In this document: positions 52,178-63,598 of the stretch, piece after piece
Position numbering within the stretch: the stretch's first letter is position 1
Layout: the number at the start of each line of letters is the position of its first letter
Assembly: GCA_009845425.1 (NCBI GenBank)
Contig: VXZQ01000005.1
Coordinates: 124,001-188,000 of the forward strand
From: Holophagales bacterium
GTDB taxonomy: Bacteria; Acidobacteriota; Thermoanaerobaculia; Multivoradales; Multivoraceae
Direction: 5' to 3'
DNA: 64,000 bases
Program-made: the position numbers and the translations under genes
The notes under the pieces: model-generated
Told to the model about the DNA's origin: nothing
Database searches by the model: none
Seen by the model: the letters and a program-made list of their open reading frames with translations, nothing else

Positions 52178-54418
52178 CTAGCGGAAGACGTCGACCAGCC
52201 GGCTGTACTTCACGATGACGGTGCGGTCCGGCCGCTCGTAGAGGATCCGGGCGCCCAGTTCGTCGACTTCGTTGTAGACCACGAACAGTCCCGTGTTCGC
52301 GTCCTGCAGCCAGGAGAAGCGGAGGTTCGCGGACACGTTGTCCGACTGGTCGTTGTACTGGGCGAGCGCCTGGACGAGCATCCGCGGGGTGATCGAGTAG
52401 GAGAGTCGGAGACGGCCCAGATTGACCTGGAAGCTGCCCGAGGCGATGTCCACGTCGTTGTGGTCCCAGGTCAGTTCCGAGGTCATTCGTTCGCCGCGCC
52501 GGGCAAGCAGGGTGAACGAAGTCGAACTCCGGTCGCCGCCGAAGAAGCCGCCGGCGATGTTGCGGATGTAGACCGAGAACGGCTTCGCCTGGTTCGTCGA
52601 GAACACGGTCTGCGTCTCGTGGTGGCTGTACCTGCCTGCCTGGACCGGGATGCCCTCGACGATCTCGAAGGTCTCCTTGACGCCCTCCACGGTGAAGTTC
52701 ACGCCGGTGTGGACCTGGATGCCGTTGCGCCACTCCCAGTGGTTGTCGACATGGAGGTACTCGCTCTCCAGGTAGTCGTCGAAGTCCCAGATGCCGCTGT
52801 ACGAGATATGGGGCCGGAGTTCGTGAAAGCCGGCCAGGTCCTTCGGGCGAATGGTGCGCATGCCGAACGCGGAGATGTTCCGGAACTCCCGTCGCGACAG
52901 GAAGCCGACTTCGGGGTTGAAGTTGGCGTGGGCTTCGGCGAAGCTGAGGCTGCCGCGCCACTGAGGCTTGCCGAGGTTGTAGCTCAGGAGCATCGAGCTG
53001 TCGTCGCCATCGAGTCCCGGTGTGTCGGTCTGGGCCAGGTAGGTTTCGATCGTGTGGTGCTCGCCGATGCCCCACTTGCCGTCGATGGCGTAGGCCCGGT
53101 TCGTGTCGTCATGCGCGGCGAGGCTGCCCACGCCCTCGCGGCTGACGAAGATGCCGCCGATGCTGGAGCGTTCGCCCAGCTCGCGGTTGACCCGGGCGAC
53201 GGCGTAGTCGTTGCCGTGCAGCCCGCCGACCGCGGCGGTCTGCATGTGGAGCAGTCCCACGTTGAAGCGGCCCGCCTTGCCGGAGAGCCGGCCGCCGTAG
53301 TCGATCGGGATCAGCTCGCCGCCGGGTCCGATGCCGATGCGCCGGCTGAAGAACAGGTCGACCCGGGCCGATGCGCGACTCCCGCCCCGCGCTCCGACCG
53401 TGAACAGGCCCGCGTTCTCCAGGAAAAACGGCCGCTTCTCGGGGAAGAACAGGTTGAACCGGTCGAGATTCACCTGCTGCTCGTCGACCTCGACCTGGGC
53501 GAAGTCCGTGTTGTAGGTCAGGTCGAGGGTCAGGCTCGGGGTCACGCTGTACTTGAGATCGACGCCGAGATCGGAATCCGACTCGTTGTCGCTGCCGGCC
53601 GCCGGCGGCTCCCGGCTCGATCCGATGGCGTAAGGGATCAGCTTCAGGTTCCGCTGTGGCGGCGGTGCGACGCCCTGGAGCGAGCCCGCGTCGGTCAACC
53701 GGTCCAGGTCGTGGTTCCGGTCGAGTTCGGACCAGAAGGCGACCTCCCTGTGGCGAGCGATGTTGCGCTGGAAGTTCAGGCCCCAGGTCTGCACGTCGGT
53801 CGGGGGATAGCGGAGAGTGCGGAACGGAATCGCGAACTCGGCGCTCCAGCCATAGTCGCCGACCTGCGTTGCGACGTTCCAGGCGCCGTCCCAGTTCAGG
53901 TTGAACCCCGCGGACAGTGCGCCCCGGAAACGGCCGCCTCCGCCCATGCCGCCGAACACGCCCGAGCCGCCTTGCAGGACCTGGCCGTCGTACTCGATGC
54001 CGGCGGGGTTCGTGCCGAACACGAAACCGTTGCGCCCGTCCTGGAACGTGTCGAAGATGACCTGGAAGCTGTCCGTCTCGTTCAGGGGCGCGTCGCGGCG
54101 GCTGTCGGAGATGACGATGCCGTTCGGTTCGCGGTCGTGGCAGACGACGGCGACGAAGAGGGTGTCCTCCGTGAACGCGAAGCGGACTTCGGTGCGTTCG
54201 GTGCCCGGCTGGCCGGCGAAGGGCCGGGTCTGGGTCGTACCGGATGCAGGCGCGATGGTCTGCCAGACCGGATCGTCGAGGACGCGGCCGTCGAGTTGGG
54301 GCGCCTCGCCGATCGGCGAGGCTGTCGCGGCGGGCCGGTCGCCCTGTGCTGCCGCTGCCGGCGAGAAGGCGCACAGGAACCAGGCCGCGGCCCCGGCGGC
54401 AGAGCGAACGCGGTTCAT
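52178..54418 (-). CDS. DUF5916 outer-membrane protein with CBM9-like N-terminal domain
   Basis: 746 residues with a signal peptide ending near AAAA. Residues about 30-230 resemble a family 9 carbohydrate-binding domain (PQLDGRVLDDPVWQTIAPAS, LFVAVVCHDREP, GWSAEFAIPFRTLRYPP). The rest is alternating strands ending in aromatic residues with many amphipathic repeats (VDLKYSVTPSLTLDLTYNTD, RNIAGGFFGGDRSSTSFTLL) that fits an outer-membrane beta-barrel. FPEKRPFFLENAGLF is the DUF5916 hallmark. Probably a surface receptor or porin for large sugars; ligand unknown. Confidence 0.88.
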   Translation of the reverse strand: MNRVRSAAGAAAWFLCAFSPAAAAQGDRPAATASPIGEAPQLDGRVLDDPVWQTIAPASGTTQTRPFAGQPGTERTEVRFAFTEDTLFVAVVCHDREPNGIVISDSRRDAPLNETDSFQVIFDTFQDGRNGFVFGTNPAGIEYDGQVLQGGSGVFGGMGGGGRFRGALSAGFNLNWDGAWNVATQVGDYGWSAEFAIPFRTLRYPPTDVQTWGLNFQRNIARHREVAFWSELDRNHDLDRLTDAGSLQGVAPPPQRNLKLIPYAIGSSREPPAAGSDNESDSDLGVDLKYSVTPSLTLDLTYNTDFAQVEVDEQQVNLDRFNLFFPEKRPFFLENAGLFTVGARGGSRASARVDLFFSRRIGIGPGGELIPIDYGGRLSGKAGRFNVGLLHMQTAAVGGLHGNDYAVARVNRELGERSSIGGIFVSREGVGSLAAHDDTNRAYAIDGKWGIGEHHTIETYLAQTDTPGLDGDDSSMLLSYNLGKPQWRGSLSFAEAHANFNPEVGFLSRREFRNISAFGMRTIRPKDLAGFHELRPHISYSGIWDFDDYLESEYLHVDNHWEWRNGIQVHTGVNFTVEGVKETFEIVEGIPVQAGRYSHHETQTVFSTNQAKPFSVYIRNIAGGFFGGDRSSTSFTLLARRGERMTSELTWDHNDVDIASGSFQVNLGRLRLSYSITPRMLVQALAQYNDQSDNVSANLRFSWLQDANTGLFVVYNEVDELGARILYERPDRTVIVKYSRLVDVFR

Positions 54419-54529
54419 TGCGGGACAGACTCTACCCGTTTACTGAGGCATCGTTCAGCACCCGGTGGAGTGGCGGTTCCGCGGTGCGGGTCGGGTACGA
54501 TCCAGGGGATTCAAACGGAGGAAAGCACG

Positions 54530-55531
54530 ATGCAAGGAAGCCTGAGTGTGCGGTACGTGTCGGGGGCGGTCGTGGCGATGCTGGCCCTGGTCATCGGCGG
54601 TGTCCCGGCAACGGCCGCCGACAAGCTGATGGAAGTCGAGGGCTATCCGACCCTCGTGCGCAAGCCGGTGGAGATCTGGAGCGACGGTACCCGTCTCGCT
54701 GGCGATGTCTTCTACCCGAAGGCGACCGCCGAGGGCGAGAAGCTGCCGGCGATCGTGCTTTGCCACGGCTGGGGCGGTACCAAGGCCCACCTGAATCGCG
54801 GCATCGCGCCGCGCTTCGCGGTCGCCGGCTACCTGGTCCTGGCCTTCGACTACAGAGGCTGGGGTGAGAGCGACGCGCGGCTCGTCGTTCACGGCGAGAT
54901 GCCGAAGCCCGACGCGGCCGGTTTCGTCACCGTGAAGGCCCAGGCAATCCGGGAGCTGGTCGATCCCCTGGACCAACAGGAGGACATCGACGCCGCGATC
55001 TCCTTCGTCGAGGGCGAGCCGCACGCCGACCCGTCGCGGATCGGCATCTGGGGCTCGAGCTTCGGTGGCGGCCACGTCATCTGGCGCGCCGCCCACGACC
55101 GGCGGGTCAAGGCCGTGGCCGCGCAGGTCGGCGCGATGGACCAGCGTAACGGTCTGGTCACGAGCCCGGGGGGGCTCGAGGCGGTCCACGCGAACCGCGT
55201 ACGCCGCGCTCGCGGGGAACTGGCTCCGGTTCCGATCGGCGACGACAAGCCGGAGGGCCTCACCGGCAGTCCCTACTACGAGCGCTTCGCGAGGTTCTCA
55301 CCCGTCGAACACGCTCACCTCATCACCGCGCCGACCCTCATCATCGACGCCAAGCAGGAGCATTACTTCGACATTCGCGAGCACGGCGAACGCGTCTACC
55401 GGATCCTCTCCGGCCGGGTCCCCGTCGAGTACCACGCCTGGGACATCACTCACTACGCCATCTACAGCGGCGAGTGGCTCGACAAGGCGATGGCCGCGGA
55501 GATCGATTTCTTCGACCGCCACCTGAAGTAG
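54530..55531 (+). CDS. Exported alpha/beta hydrolase
   Basis: 333 residues with a signal peptide (about 1-30). LPAIVLCHGWGGTKAHLNRG is the oxyanion loop, S177 in IWGSSFGGGH the nucleophile, an Asp in LIIDAKQEHYFD and His in WDITHYAIYSGE complete the triad. The cap region is long. It resembles prolyl oligopeptidase-type or X-Pro dipeptidase-like hydrolases of the S9/dienelactone hydrolase clan; an esterase on a small ester is also possible. GGAGGAAAGCACG before the ATG gives a strong ribosome site. It is divergent from the DUF5916 gene. Confidence 0.86.
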   Translation: MQGSLSVRYVSGAVVAMLALVIGGVPATAADKLMEVEGYPTLVRKPVEIWSDGTRLAGDVFYPKATAEGEKLPAIVLCHGWGGTKAHLNRGIAPRFAVAGYLVLAFDYRGWGESDARLVVHGEMPKPDAAGFVTVKAQAIRELVDPLDQQEDIDAAISFVEGEPHADPSRIGIWGSSFGGGHVIWRAAHDRRVKAVAAQVGAMDQRNGLVTSPGGLEAVHANRVRRARGELAPVPIGDDKPEGLTGSPYYERFARFSPVEHAHLITAPTLIIDAKQEHYFDIREHGERVYRILSGRVPVEYHAWDITHYAIYSGEWLDKAMAAEIDFFDRHLK

Positions 55532-55549
55532 CGGTCGGCCGCGGCTCCT

Positions 55550-56356
55550 CTACAGGACGTCGGCCAGGAACGCGTCTATCTGGGCGTGGAACGCGTCGGG
55601 CCGCTCGGTGGGGATGGCGTGGCCGCAGTTCTCGAGCATGACCAGGCGCGAGCCCTGGATCCGGCGGGACATGATGACGCTGCCGCCGGGCGGGGTCAGG
55701 GCGTCCTCGAGGCCCTGGAGGATCAGCGTCGGGCAGGTGACGGTCTCCAGATCCGCCGTGTAGTCGATGTTCGAGACCGCACGGCAGGCGGCTGCGTAGG
55801 AGGCGGCGTCGTTCCGTTCGATGGTGAGACGCGCCGCCTCCGCGATGTCCTCGGCGTGGCGTTCCCGGTACTCCTTGCCGTAGGACAGGGCGGGGCCGGT
55901 CGGGGCAAGGGCCTTGGCCAGACCGTCGCGTTCGACGATGTCGGCGCGGGCGTTCCAGCCGGCCGCGGCCCGTTCGTTCACCTCGCTCGAGGTGCTGATC
56001 AGGATCAGCGCGCGGGTGCGTTCGGGGAAGTCGAGGGCGAAGCGCTGGGAAACGACGCCGCCCATCGAGATCCCGCCGATCACCGCGTCATCGGCGCCGA
56101 CTTCGTCGAGTACGGCGGCGAGATCGGAGGACCAGGTTTCGGGCGCCATCGTGTCGGCGCGGCGTGCCGAGTCGCCGAAGCCGCGAACGTCCCAGGTCAG
56201 GACCGTGTAGCGGTCCCGGAATGTGGCTACGGTCTGTTCCCAGGCCTCCAGGTGGCTACCGAGACCGTGGGTGAAGACGACGACCGGCCCACGGCCTTCC
56301 TGCCGATAGCGGATGCGGGCGCCGTCGGCGGCCGCCGCGAAACGGTCAGGCTGCAC
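55550..56356 (-). CDS. Alpha/beta-fold hydrolase
   Basis: 268 residues, cytosolic. FTHGLGSHLEAWEQTVATFR is the oxyanion loop, S97 in VIGGISMGGVVSQR the nucleophile, an aspartate in LQGLEDALTPPGG and a histidine in ENCGHAIPTERPDAF the rest of the triad. Pattern and length fit 3-oxoadipate enol-lactonase-like enzymes of aromatic catabolism, but no other genes of that pathway are nearby, so other esters or lactones are as likely. Its start overlaps the end of the small membrane-protein gene upstream by 11 bases. Confidence 0.88.
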   Translation of the reverse strand: MQPDRFAAAADGARIRYRQEGRGPVVVFTHGLGSHLEAWEQTVATFRDRYTVLTWDVRGFGDSARRADTMAPETWSSDLAAVLDEVGADDAVIGGISMGGVVSQRFALDFPERTRALILISTSSEVNERAAAGWNARADIVERDGLAKALAPTGPALSYGKEYRERHAEDIAEAARLTIERNDAASYAAACRAVSNIDYTADLETVTCPTLILQGLEDALTPPGGSVIMSRRIQGSRLVMLENCGHAIPTERPDAFHAQIDAFLADVL

Positions 56357-56627
56357 GTCGATTGAACAGCCCCAGGGTCAACGCGAAGGGAATCACGAAC
56401 AGCAGCGTCCGCAGCCAGCCCGGCATGTCCGTGAGGATCAGGATGAGGCCGAGCGGGACCCAGAGTACGATCCACATCCAGATCGGGATCGTCCTCGGCT
56501 TGATCGGTTCGGTGCTGGCGCCCTCGGCGATGATGACGACGACCAGGGCGCCGGCGGCGGCACCGAGAACGCCGGCGATCAGACCTCCGGCGGGATAGGG
56601 GACGGTTGCGAGAATCAGTTCAGGCAT
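56346..56627 (-). CDS. Small membrane protein, unknown function
   Basis: 93 residues with three hydrophobic helices (AGGLIAGVLGAAAGALVVVI, IWMWIVLWVPLGLILIL and WLRTLLFVIPFALTLGLF). The first helix has GxxxG-type spacing. No cofactor or catalytic motifs are visible. Overlap with the hydrolase gene downstream suggests coupled translation, but the combination gives no clear function. Codon use looks like its neighbours, so it is probably a real gene. Confidence 0.6.
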   Translation of the reverse strand: MPELILATVPYPAGGLIAGVLGAAAGALVVVIIAEGASTEPIKPRTIPIWMWIVLWVPLGLILILTDMPGWLRTLLFVIPFALTLGLFNRRAA

Positions 56628-56710
56628 GGGATTCGGCGCATGCTCCTGTGCGTTGTTGATGGCGCGATGGCGGTTGCGCGATCCTATACATTGACCGCGA
56701 CGAGGGAACC

Positions 56711-57628
56711 ATGCGGGTCAGCATTTCCGTTCAGAGCGCATACAACGTAGACGACCCTCGCGAGGGGGCGCGGAGAATGATCGACCGGGCGCGGGCGGCG
56801 CGGGAGGCCGGGCTCGACGCGTTGTTCGTGGGCGACCATCACGCCACGGCTTTGCCGTACTACCAGAACACGGCAATCCTGGGCCGGATGCTGGCGGAGT
56901 GGGGAGATCGACCGGCCGGCGCCCTCTACCTGCTGCCGCTCTGGCATCCGCTGATCGTCGCCGAGCAGGTGGGGACGCTGGCCAGTCTCATCCCCGGCCG
57001 GTTCATCCTTCAGTGCGCGATCGGTCCGGCCGACAACCAGTTCGAGGCGATGGGCGTTCCGGTTCGGCAGCGGCCGTCGCGGTTCGAGCAGTCGCTCTCC
57101 ATCCTGCGCCGGTTGTGGGCTGGGGAGACGGTGACCACCGGCGGAGAGAACGACCGCTTCGGGCTCCGCGAGGCGCGCATCTCGCCGGGTCCGCCGGAGC
57201 CGGTCGACGTCTGGATCGGGGCCTCGGCGCCGCCGGCGATCGACCGCGCTGCGCGGCTCGGCGACGGCTGGCTGGCGGCGCCGGGGTTGGCGCCGGCGGA
57301 GGCGGCCGTCCAGCTCGGCCTGTACCGGGACGCTTGCGGGCGCCACGGTCGCCCGGTCGGGGTGTGCGCGATCCGGCGTGACATCTACGTCGGCGAGACG
57401 GCGGCGGAAGCGGAGCAGGCGGCGACCGGAGTCATTTCACGCGGCTATCGCGGCTTTCCGCGGGAGGCGCTGGTCGTGGGCGATGCGGCGCAGGTCGCCG
57501 CTTCGTTCGCCGAACTGGGTGAGATGGGCTACGACGAGGTCGTCGTGCGGCACCTGGTGCAGGACCCGGCGCGGGTGCTGCAGTCGATCGGACGACTCGC
57601 CGAAGTCCGCGAAGGGCTGGCCGGTTAG
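56711..57628 (+). CDS. LLM-class flavin-dependent oxidoreductase
   Basis: 305 residues. RVSISVQSAYNVDDPREGAR, GLDALFVGDHHATALPYYQN, RPAGALYLLPLWHPLIVAEQ, FILQCAIGPADNQFEAMGVP and RFEQSLSILRRLWAGETVTT follow the luciferase-like monooxygenase fold. VDVWIGASAPPAIDRAARLG is the C-terminal hallmark. Uses reduced FMN or F420; the cofactor and substrate cannot be decided by eye, although F420-type members are common in acidobacteria-like genomes. Divergent from the hydrolase gene pair and convergent with the next gene, seven bases apart. Confidence 0.9.
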   Translation: MRVSISVQSAYNVDDPREGARRMIDRARAAREAGLDALFVGDHHATALPYYQNTAILGRMLAEWGDRPAGALYLLPLWHPLIVAEQVGTLASLIPGRFILQCAIGPADNQFEAMGVPVRQRPSRFEQSLSILRRLWAGETVTTGGENDRFGLREARISPGPPEPVDVWIGASAPPAIDRAARLGDGWLAAPGLAPAEAAVQLGLYRDACGRHGRPVGVCAIRRDIYVGETAAEAEQAATGVISRGYRGFPREALVVGDAAQVAASFAELGEMGYDEVVVRHLVQDPARVLQSIGRLAEVREGLAG

Positions 57629-57635
57629 GGCCTCG

Positions 57636-58238
57636 CTAGCGGCGCGGCACGTCCTCGGGGAAGGGCTCCAGCCCCTCGTCGAGTTCGACGCGAATGCTCC
57701 TGAGCGCCATTGACACCATGCGGTACTGGCCGACCGTGAAGATCAGGTCGATCATCTGCTGGTCCGTGTAGCGGGCCTTCAGGAATGCCCAGGTCCGTTC
57801 GGAAATGGCCGACCCGCGGTGCAGTTCGGTCGCCGCGCGCAGGAGGTAGCGCTCGAAGCTGGTCCACGGACCGGCGTTCTCGCCGACCGCGACGTTGCGG
57901 ATCTCTTCGTCCGACATGCCGGCCGCCCTGGCCGCCCGCGCGTGGTGGCCCCATTCGTACTCAGCTTCGTTCAGCCAGGCAGTGCGCAGGATGACGATTT
58001 CACGATCCCGGTCGGGGAGTGTGCTGCCGCGCAGGATGTAGCCCCCGAACGGTCCCCAGGCCTCCATCAGCGGCGGGTGGTGAGAGAGAGTGCGAATCAG
58101 GTTGATGCTCTCGACAGCTTCGGCCGGTGGAATCCTTGGCCCGGTCTCGCGTCGCGTCCACTGAGCCGAGAGGGAACCGGCGACGAGAGCCAGGCCAAGC
58201 GCCGCCGCTGCTGTCCTGCGGAGAGTCTGCGTGTTCAT
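57636..58238 (-). CDS. Exported carboxymuconolactone decarboxylase-like protein lacking the Cys pair
   Basis: 200 residues with a signal peptide (to about 25). LPDRDREIVILRTAWLNEAE, YEWGHHARAARAAGMSDEEI, YTDQQMIDLIFTVGQYRMVS and SMALRSIRVELD match the CMD/AhpD helical family. In AhpD-like enzymes the helix that reads CxxC or CxxxH carries the redox cysteines; here it is EYEWGHH and no cysteine is present in the mature part, so peroxidase activity is unlikely. A decarboxylase or another role in the periplasm is possible. It follows the MoaD/kinase gene by 27 bases and may be part of its operon. Confidence 0.8.
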   Translation of the reverse strand: MNTQTLRRTAAAALGLALVAGSLSAQWTRRETGPRIPPAEAVESINLIRTLSHHPPLMEAWGPFGGYILRGSTLPDRDREIVILRTAWLNEAEYEWGHHARAARAAGMSDEEIRNVAVGENAGPWTSFERYLLRAATELHRGSAISERTWAFLKARYTDQQMIDLIFTVGQYRMVSMALRSIRVELDEGLEPFPEDVPRR

Positions 58239-58265
58239 TGTCGATCCTCCTTGTCGCGGGTCACT

Positions 58266-60014
58266 CTACAGCCCCGCCGCGGTCCTGAAACCCGAGTACT
58301 TCGGCTGGTCGATGGCGATCTGGTTGACGACGGTGGCGCGCAGGTGTTCGTGGAGCCTCCGGTCGTCGAGGCCGATCTGGTCCTCGCGTATCGCGTGAAC
58401 CAGTTTCCACCGCAATTCCAGCAGCGAGCCGTCGGCGTCGACCAGGCCGCGGAGCCGCTCGTGCTCGCGGCGGCGGTGTTCATCGCCGAAGTGCAGGTCG
58501 CGATAGACGATGTCGAGCGCGTTGCCGGCGACCAGGGCGTGAAACCGGGTGCGCCCGGTGGTCTCGTCCCTCACCCGACCGTGCAGGAAGTCCCGGGTCG
58601 CGCCGACCAGTTCCTCGAGCCGGGGCATGTCGGGGTCCGGGAGCTGGTCGGGCGCCCCGACGAGTTCGACCGGACCGGGGATCAGAAGATTCACGCAGTC
58701 GACCTGACACTCCGTGGTGCGGCGTCCGATCGTCACGCGCTCGACCGAGGCGTCCAGTCCCTGGCGGTAGTGCTGGGTTATGCCGAGGGTGGAGACGGCC
58801 CACCAGAAGGAGCCGAACACCTCCCAGTACTGCACGCTCTTCAGGTCGACCGCCCTGCCGCTCGTCGCTTCGTAGCCGGCGAACAGGTCCTCGTAGGTGC
58901 CGAAGCCGCCGACCGGAAGCTCGGGTCCGGCGCCGTAGCGCCAGGAGTTCGTGCAGATCCAGCCCAGGTCCCGCATCGGGTCGCCGATGTGGGCGATCTC
59001 CCAGTCGAGCACCGCGATGACACCCGTTTTGTCGACCATGAGGTTGCCGTTGCGGAAGTCGTTGTGAACCAGGGTCCGATCCGGCGAATCCGGCACGTTC
59101 TCCGTCAGCCAGCGCGCGGTGAAGTCGATCATCGGTTGCGGCGTGCCGAGAGCCTCGTAGCGGCCGCGGGTCTGCTCGATGAAGTCGACCGCGCTGAGGC
59201 TCGCCAGAGCACGGTCGAGGCCGTGGCCTTCCAGGTCGATCGTGTGCATCCGGCCCAGGATCTCGCCGCATTGCCGGGCCAGCTTGGGTCGCGTCCCGGC
59301 GAGGTCGGGAGAGCGCACGATCCGCGCGCCAAGGGCGATGCCGTCGAGCCACTCCATGACGAAGCCCGCCCCAAGCCGGTCGGCGGGCTCCAGAACGTAG
59401 AACACCTGGGGACCGGGGATGCCGTTCTCGAGGCCGACCTGCATCAGCTTCGCCTCGACGCGCAGGCCCGGCGCACTGCGCTCGACGGCTTTGGCTTCTT
59501 CTCCCTTGCCGCCCGGGGATCGCCTGAGAGCGAGCGGGCGAGGGCCCCCGGGCGCCTCGACCTCGAGCCGGTAGGTCTCCTGGCTGGCGCCTCCCGAGAG
59601 CCGCTCGATGGCGGTCAGGTTCTTGCAGCCGTCGATCTCCCGCCGAAGTACCCGCTCCAGCCGCGCTTCGAAGCTGCCCGGCGCCCAGGCATCGCCGCTG
59701 CCGCCGGCGACGGGAGCCAGGAGGTAGATCTCGTCACCGTCCTCGAGCGGCCGGTCGCGGTTGCTCTCGAGCGGGCAGCGCTCGCCGTTGATCATCAGCG
59801 TGTCGCGCAGGTGCGGCGACTCCGCGATCGCCGAGGACAGGGGCACGCCGGCACGGTCCGCAAGCGGCAGCAACTCAGCGAGCGTGGTGCCGGGGGCAAG
59901 CCGGAACGTGCGGTCGACGTCGTGCCAGCCGACGCCGATCCGCCCCTTGATCAGAACGCGGACGCGGATCTTCGGTCGGGAACCGGAACGAACGAGGCTG
60001 CGCAGGAGGCCCAT
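58266..60014 (-). CDS. MoaD/ThiS-like domain fused to an ACAD10-type phosphotransferase
   Basis: 582 residues. Residues about 15-105 read as a beta-grasp MoaD/ThiS fold ([61 protein letters not shown]), with the GG that MoaD carries at its C-terminus here internal at 104-105 and followed by SGDAWAPGS. Residues about 130-582 are an APH-fold kinase of the ACAD10/LvaA type: [51 protein letters not shown] (HxDxxxxN) and [18 protein letters not shown]. It would phosphorylate a hydroxyacyl-type substrate. It follows the tungsten-type oxidoreductase gene by 22 bases; see findings. Confidence 0.82.
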   Translation of the reverse strand: MGLLRSLVRSGSRPKIRVRVLIKGRIGVGWHDVDRTFRLAPGTTLAELLPLADRAGVPLSSAIAESPHLRDTLMINGERCPLESNRDRPLEDGDEIYLLAPVAGGSGDAWAPGSFEARLERVLRREIDGCKNLTAIERLSGGASQETYRLEVEAPGGPRPLALRRSPGGKGEEAKAVERSAPGLRVEAKLMQVGLENGIPGPQVFYVLEPADRLGAGFVMEWLDGIALGARIVRSPDLAGTRPKLARQCGEILGRMHTIDLEGHGLDRALASLSAVDFIEQTRGRYEALGTPQPMIDFTARWLTENVPDSPDRTLVHNDFRNGNLMVDKTGVIAVLDWEIAHIGDPMRDLGWICTNSWRYGAGPELPVGGFGTYEDLFAGYEATSGRAVDLKSVQYWEVFGSFWWAVSTLGITQHYRQGLDASVERVTIGRRTTECQVDCVNLLIPGPVELVGAPDQLPDPDMPRLEELVGATRDFLHGRVRDETTGRTRFHALVAGNALDIVYRDLHFGDEHRRREHERLRGLVDADGSLLELRWKLVHAIREDQIGLDDRRLHEHLRATVVNQIAIDQPKYSGFRTAAGL

Positions 60015-60036
60015 CGAGGCGAAGAACGCGCTCCGG

Positions 60037-62088
<2,052 letters not shown>

Positions 62089-62179
62089 CTCGTCAGGTTC
62101 TCCGGCTGTTGGTGCGTGCCGCGCGGTGGAGTGTACTCGGGGCAGACGCCACGCCCTTGCCGCGAGTCCTCGACCGGCG

Positions 62180-62611
62180 TTACCGGCTGCTGGTCGCCAG
62201 GCACTCGACACCCTCCGCCTGGGCAGCGTCTACGAGGCGATCGTCGAACGCTACGAGACGCGCAGACGTTCCCAGCTCGTCGGCCAGCAGCAGGCAGGAG
62301 GCAAGCTGCACCGAGTCGCTCGCTCGTAGCGGATGCCGGCGCAGCAGCGTAGCGGCCCTCGTCGTGATCGCCTCGGTGAGCTCCACCACGTGAAAGGCCG
62401 GGCGTTCGGCGTCGAGAGAGAGCAGGGCGGCTTCGCGCTGTTCGACGCGCATGTCGCCCTCCCGGCAGCGCCGACATATCGCCGAGGCCACCTCGGTTGC
62501 CGATAGTCGGCTGATCGCCACTGGTTGTCCGGCCGTGGCTTCGATGACGAACTCCGAACCGACTTCCTCGACGTATCGCTTCACCAGAGCGCTCGCGTCG
62601 AGAAAGAGCAT
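62180..62611 (-). CDS. vapC: VapC-type PIN-domain toxin
   Basis: 143 residues. [16 protein letters not shown] carries the first metal aspartate, then E in [10 protein letters not shown] in [11 protein letters not shown] and D in FDDRLVDA give the PIN-domain acidic quartet that binds magnesium for RNA cleavage. It is a ribonuclease toxin of a type II pair. The start overlaps the antitoxin stop by one base (TGATG), which couples their production. Its target RNA is not evident. Confidence 0.9.
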   Translation of the reverse strand: MLFLDASALVKRYVEEVGSEFVIEATAGQPVAISRLSATEVASAICRRCREGDMRVEQREAALLSLDAERPAFHVVELTEAITTRAATLLRRHPLRASDSVQLASCLLLADELGTSARLVAFDDRLVDAAQAEGVECLATSSR

Positions 62612-62895
62612 CAGCACCGGTCGTTTCGTTCCTCGACGATCGTGTTCGCGACCGATCCACCGCGTACCGGGACCGGTTCGATGGACGGCGCAAGGCGTGC
62701 GGTCCCCAAGGTCACGAGTCCTCTGGCCGCAAGTTCGAGGAGCTTCGCCTCCTCGTCCGATGCGGCTGTCGGCAGCGGTCTGAGTTCGGCGACTGGCCGT
62801 CCTCGTTCGGTCACGAGAATCACCGATCCCTCGCGCACCCTCCGGAGGTAGGTGCCCAGCCTCGTCTTGAGTTCTCTGGCTCCAACGGTCACCAT
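62611..62895 (-). CDS. Phd/YefM-type antitoxin of the VapC pair
   Basis: 94 residues. MVTVGARELKTRLGTYLRRV and EGSVILVTERGRPVAELRPL are the DNA-binding and dimerisation parts of the Phd/YefM antitoxin fold. The C-terminal half, rich in Glu and Arg, should wrap the toxin. ATG at 62895 is chosen since the longer frame adds unlike residues. It precedes the toxin gene, as is usual. Confidence 0.87.
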   Translation of the reverse strand: MVTVGARELKTRLGTYLRRVREGSVILVTERGRPVAELRPLPTAASDEEAKLLELAARGLVTLGTARLAPSIEPVPVRGGSVANTIVEERNDRC

Positions 62896-62965
62896 GTGAC
62901 CATTGTAGGCACAAGCACTGGGGTCGGGCAAGGGCGACCCGGGCCGCCAGGCTCGTTTCGGACCC

Positions 62966-63502
62966 TCAGCGCCGCTTGAGATGGAAAGTCATCGTGCCGG
63001 CTTCCTCGTCGCGCTCGTGGGCCTTCCAGGCGCTGTCGAGCCGATCCTTGCCGTCGAGCCGGATCTCCGCCGAGTGGATGTGGCTGGGCGTGGTGTCCAG
63101 GTTCGTGCCGCCGTCGAAGTCGAAGACCAGGCGGTTCGGAGCGCTGGTGGCGGCGTTGAACTTCATCCGCGGCTGGTTGCCGCTCGAGCAGTAGTGGGTG
63201 AGGACGAGGTCGGAGCCGTCGAGGTGGTACATGTTGACCATCTCGTAGTCGGTGTCCGGGCCCATGCGCTCCATCAGCACATGGCCGCTGGCAGTGACCT
63301 CGAATTCGTGGACGACCTTGCCCGTTGCGTCGGCTTCGGCCGCGGCCTCCGCGCCCTCGCCGCTGGCCGATCCTTCCCAGGTGCCGGCCAGCGCTTTGAG
63401 ACGTTCGAACGCCTTCTCGGCGGTCAACTCGTCGGACGCCGACGCTGCGGCCGGCAGCAGCAGGACGGCCGCCGCAACTGCGATCCACTGGATTCTCTTC
63501 AT
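62966..63502 (-). CDS. Exported lipocalin-like protein, unknown function
   Basis: 178 residues with a signal peptide to about residue 22. FERLKALAGTWEGSASGEG, then GHVLMERMGPDTDYEMVNMY and HLDGSDLVLTHYCSSGNQPR, NRLVFDFDGGTNLDTTPSHI form strands like those of DUF1579/lipocalin-type proteins that bind small hydrophobic ligands. One cysteine is present in HYCSSG. GGAGGAAGACACGAG before the ATG is a good ribosome site. Divergent from the partial hydrolase gene, 96 bases apart. Ligand not predictable. Confidence 0.78.
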   Translation of the reverse strand: MKRIQWIAVAAAVLLLPAAASASDELTAEKAFERLKALAGTWEGSASGEGAEAAAEADATGKVVHEFEVTASGHVLMERMGPDTDYEMVNMYHLDGSDLVLTHYCSSGNQPRMKFNAATSAPNRLVFDFDGGTNLDTTPSHIHSAEIRLDGKDRLDSAWKAHERDEEAGTMTFHLKRR

Positions 63503-63598
63503 CTCGTGTCTTCCTCCGGGGCGGGTTGTGCTGAGACGGCAAGGATAACCGGCTCGAGCCCGGACGGCCGCCGTGCTTGGCGTATCCTCCCGCGCACC

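Noticed and set aside
52064-55531. A very long plus-strand frame through the DUF5916 gene into the hydrolase gene
   Set aside because: The first 820 codons are antisense to a well-formed DUF5916 gene; the hydrolase has its own ATG at 54530 with a strong ribosome site and signal peptide.
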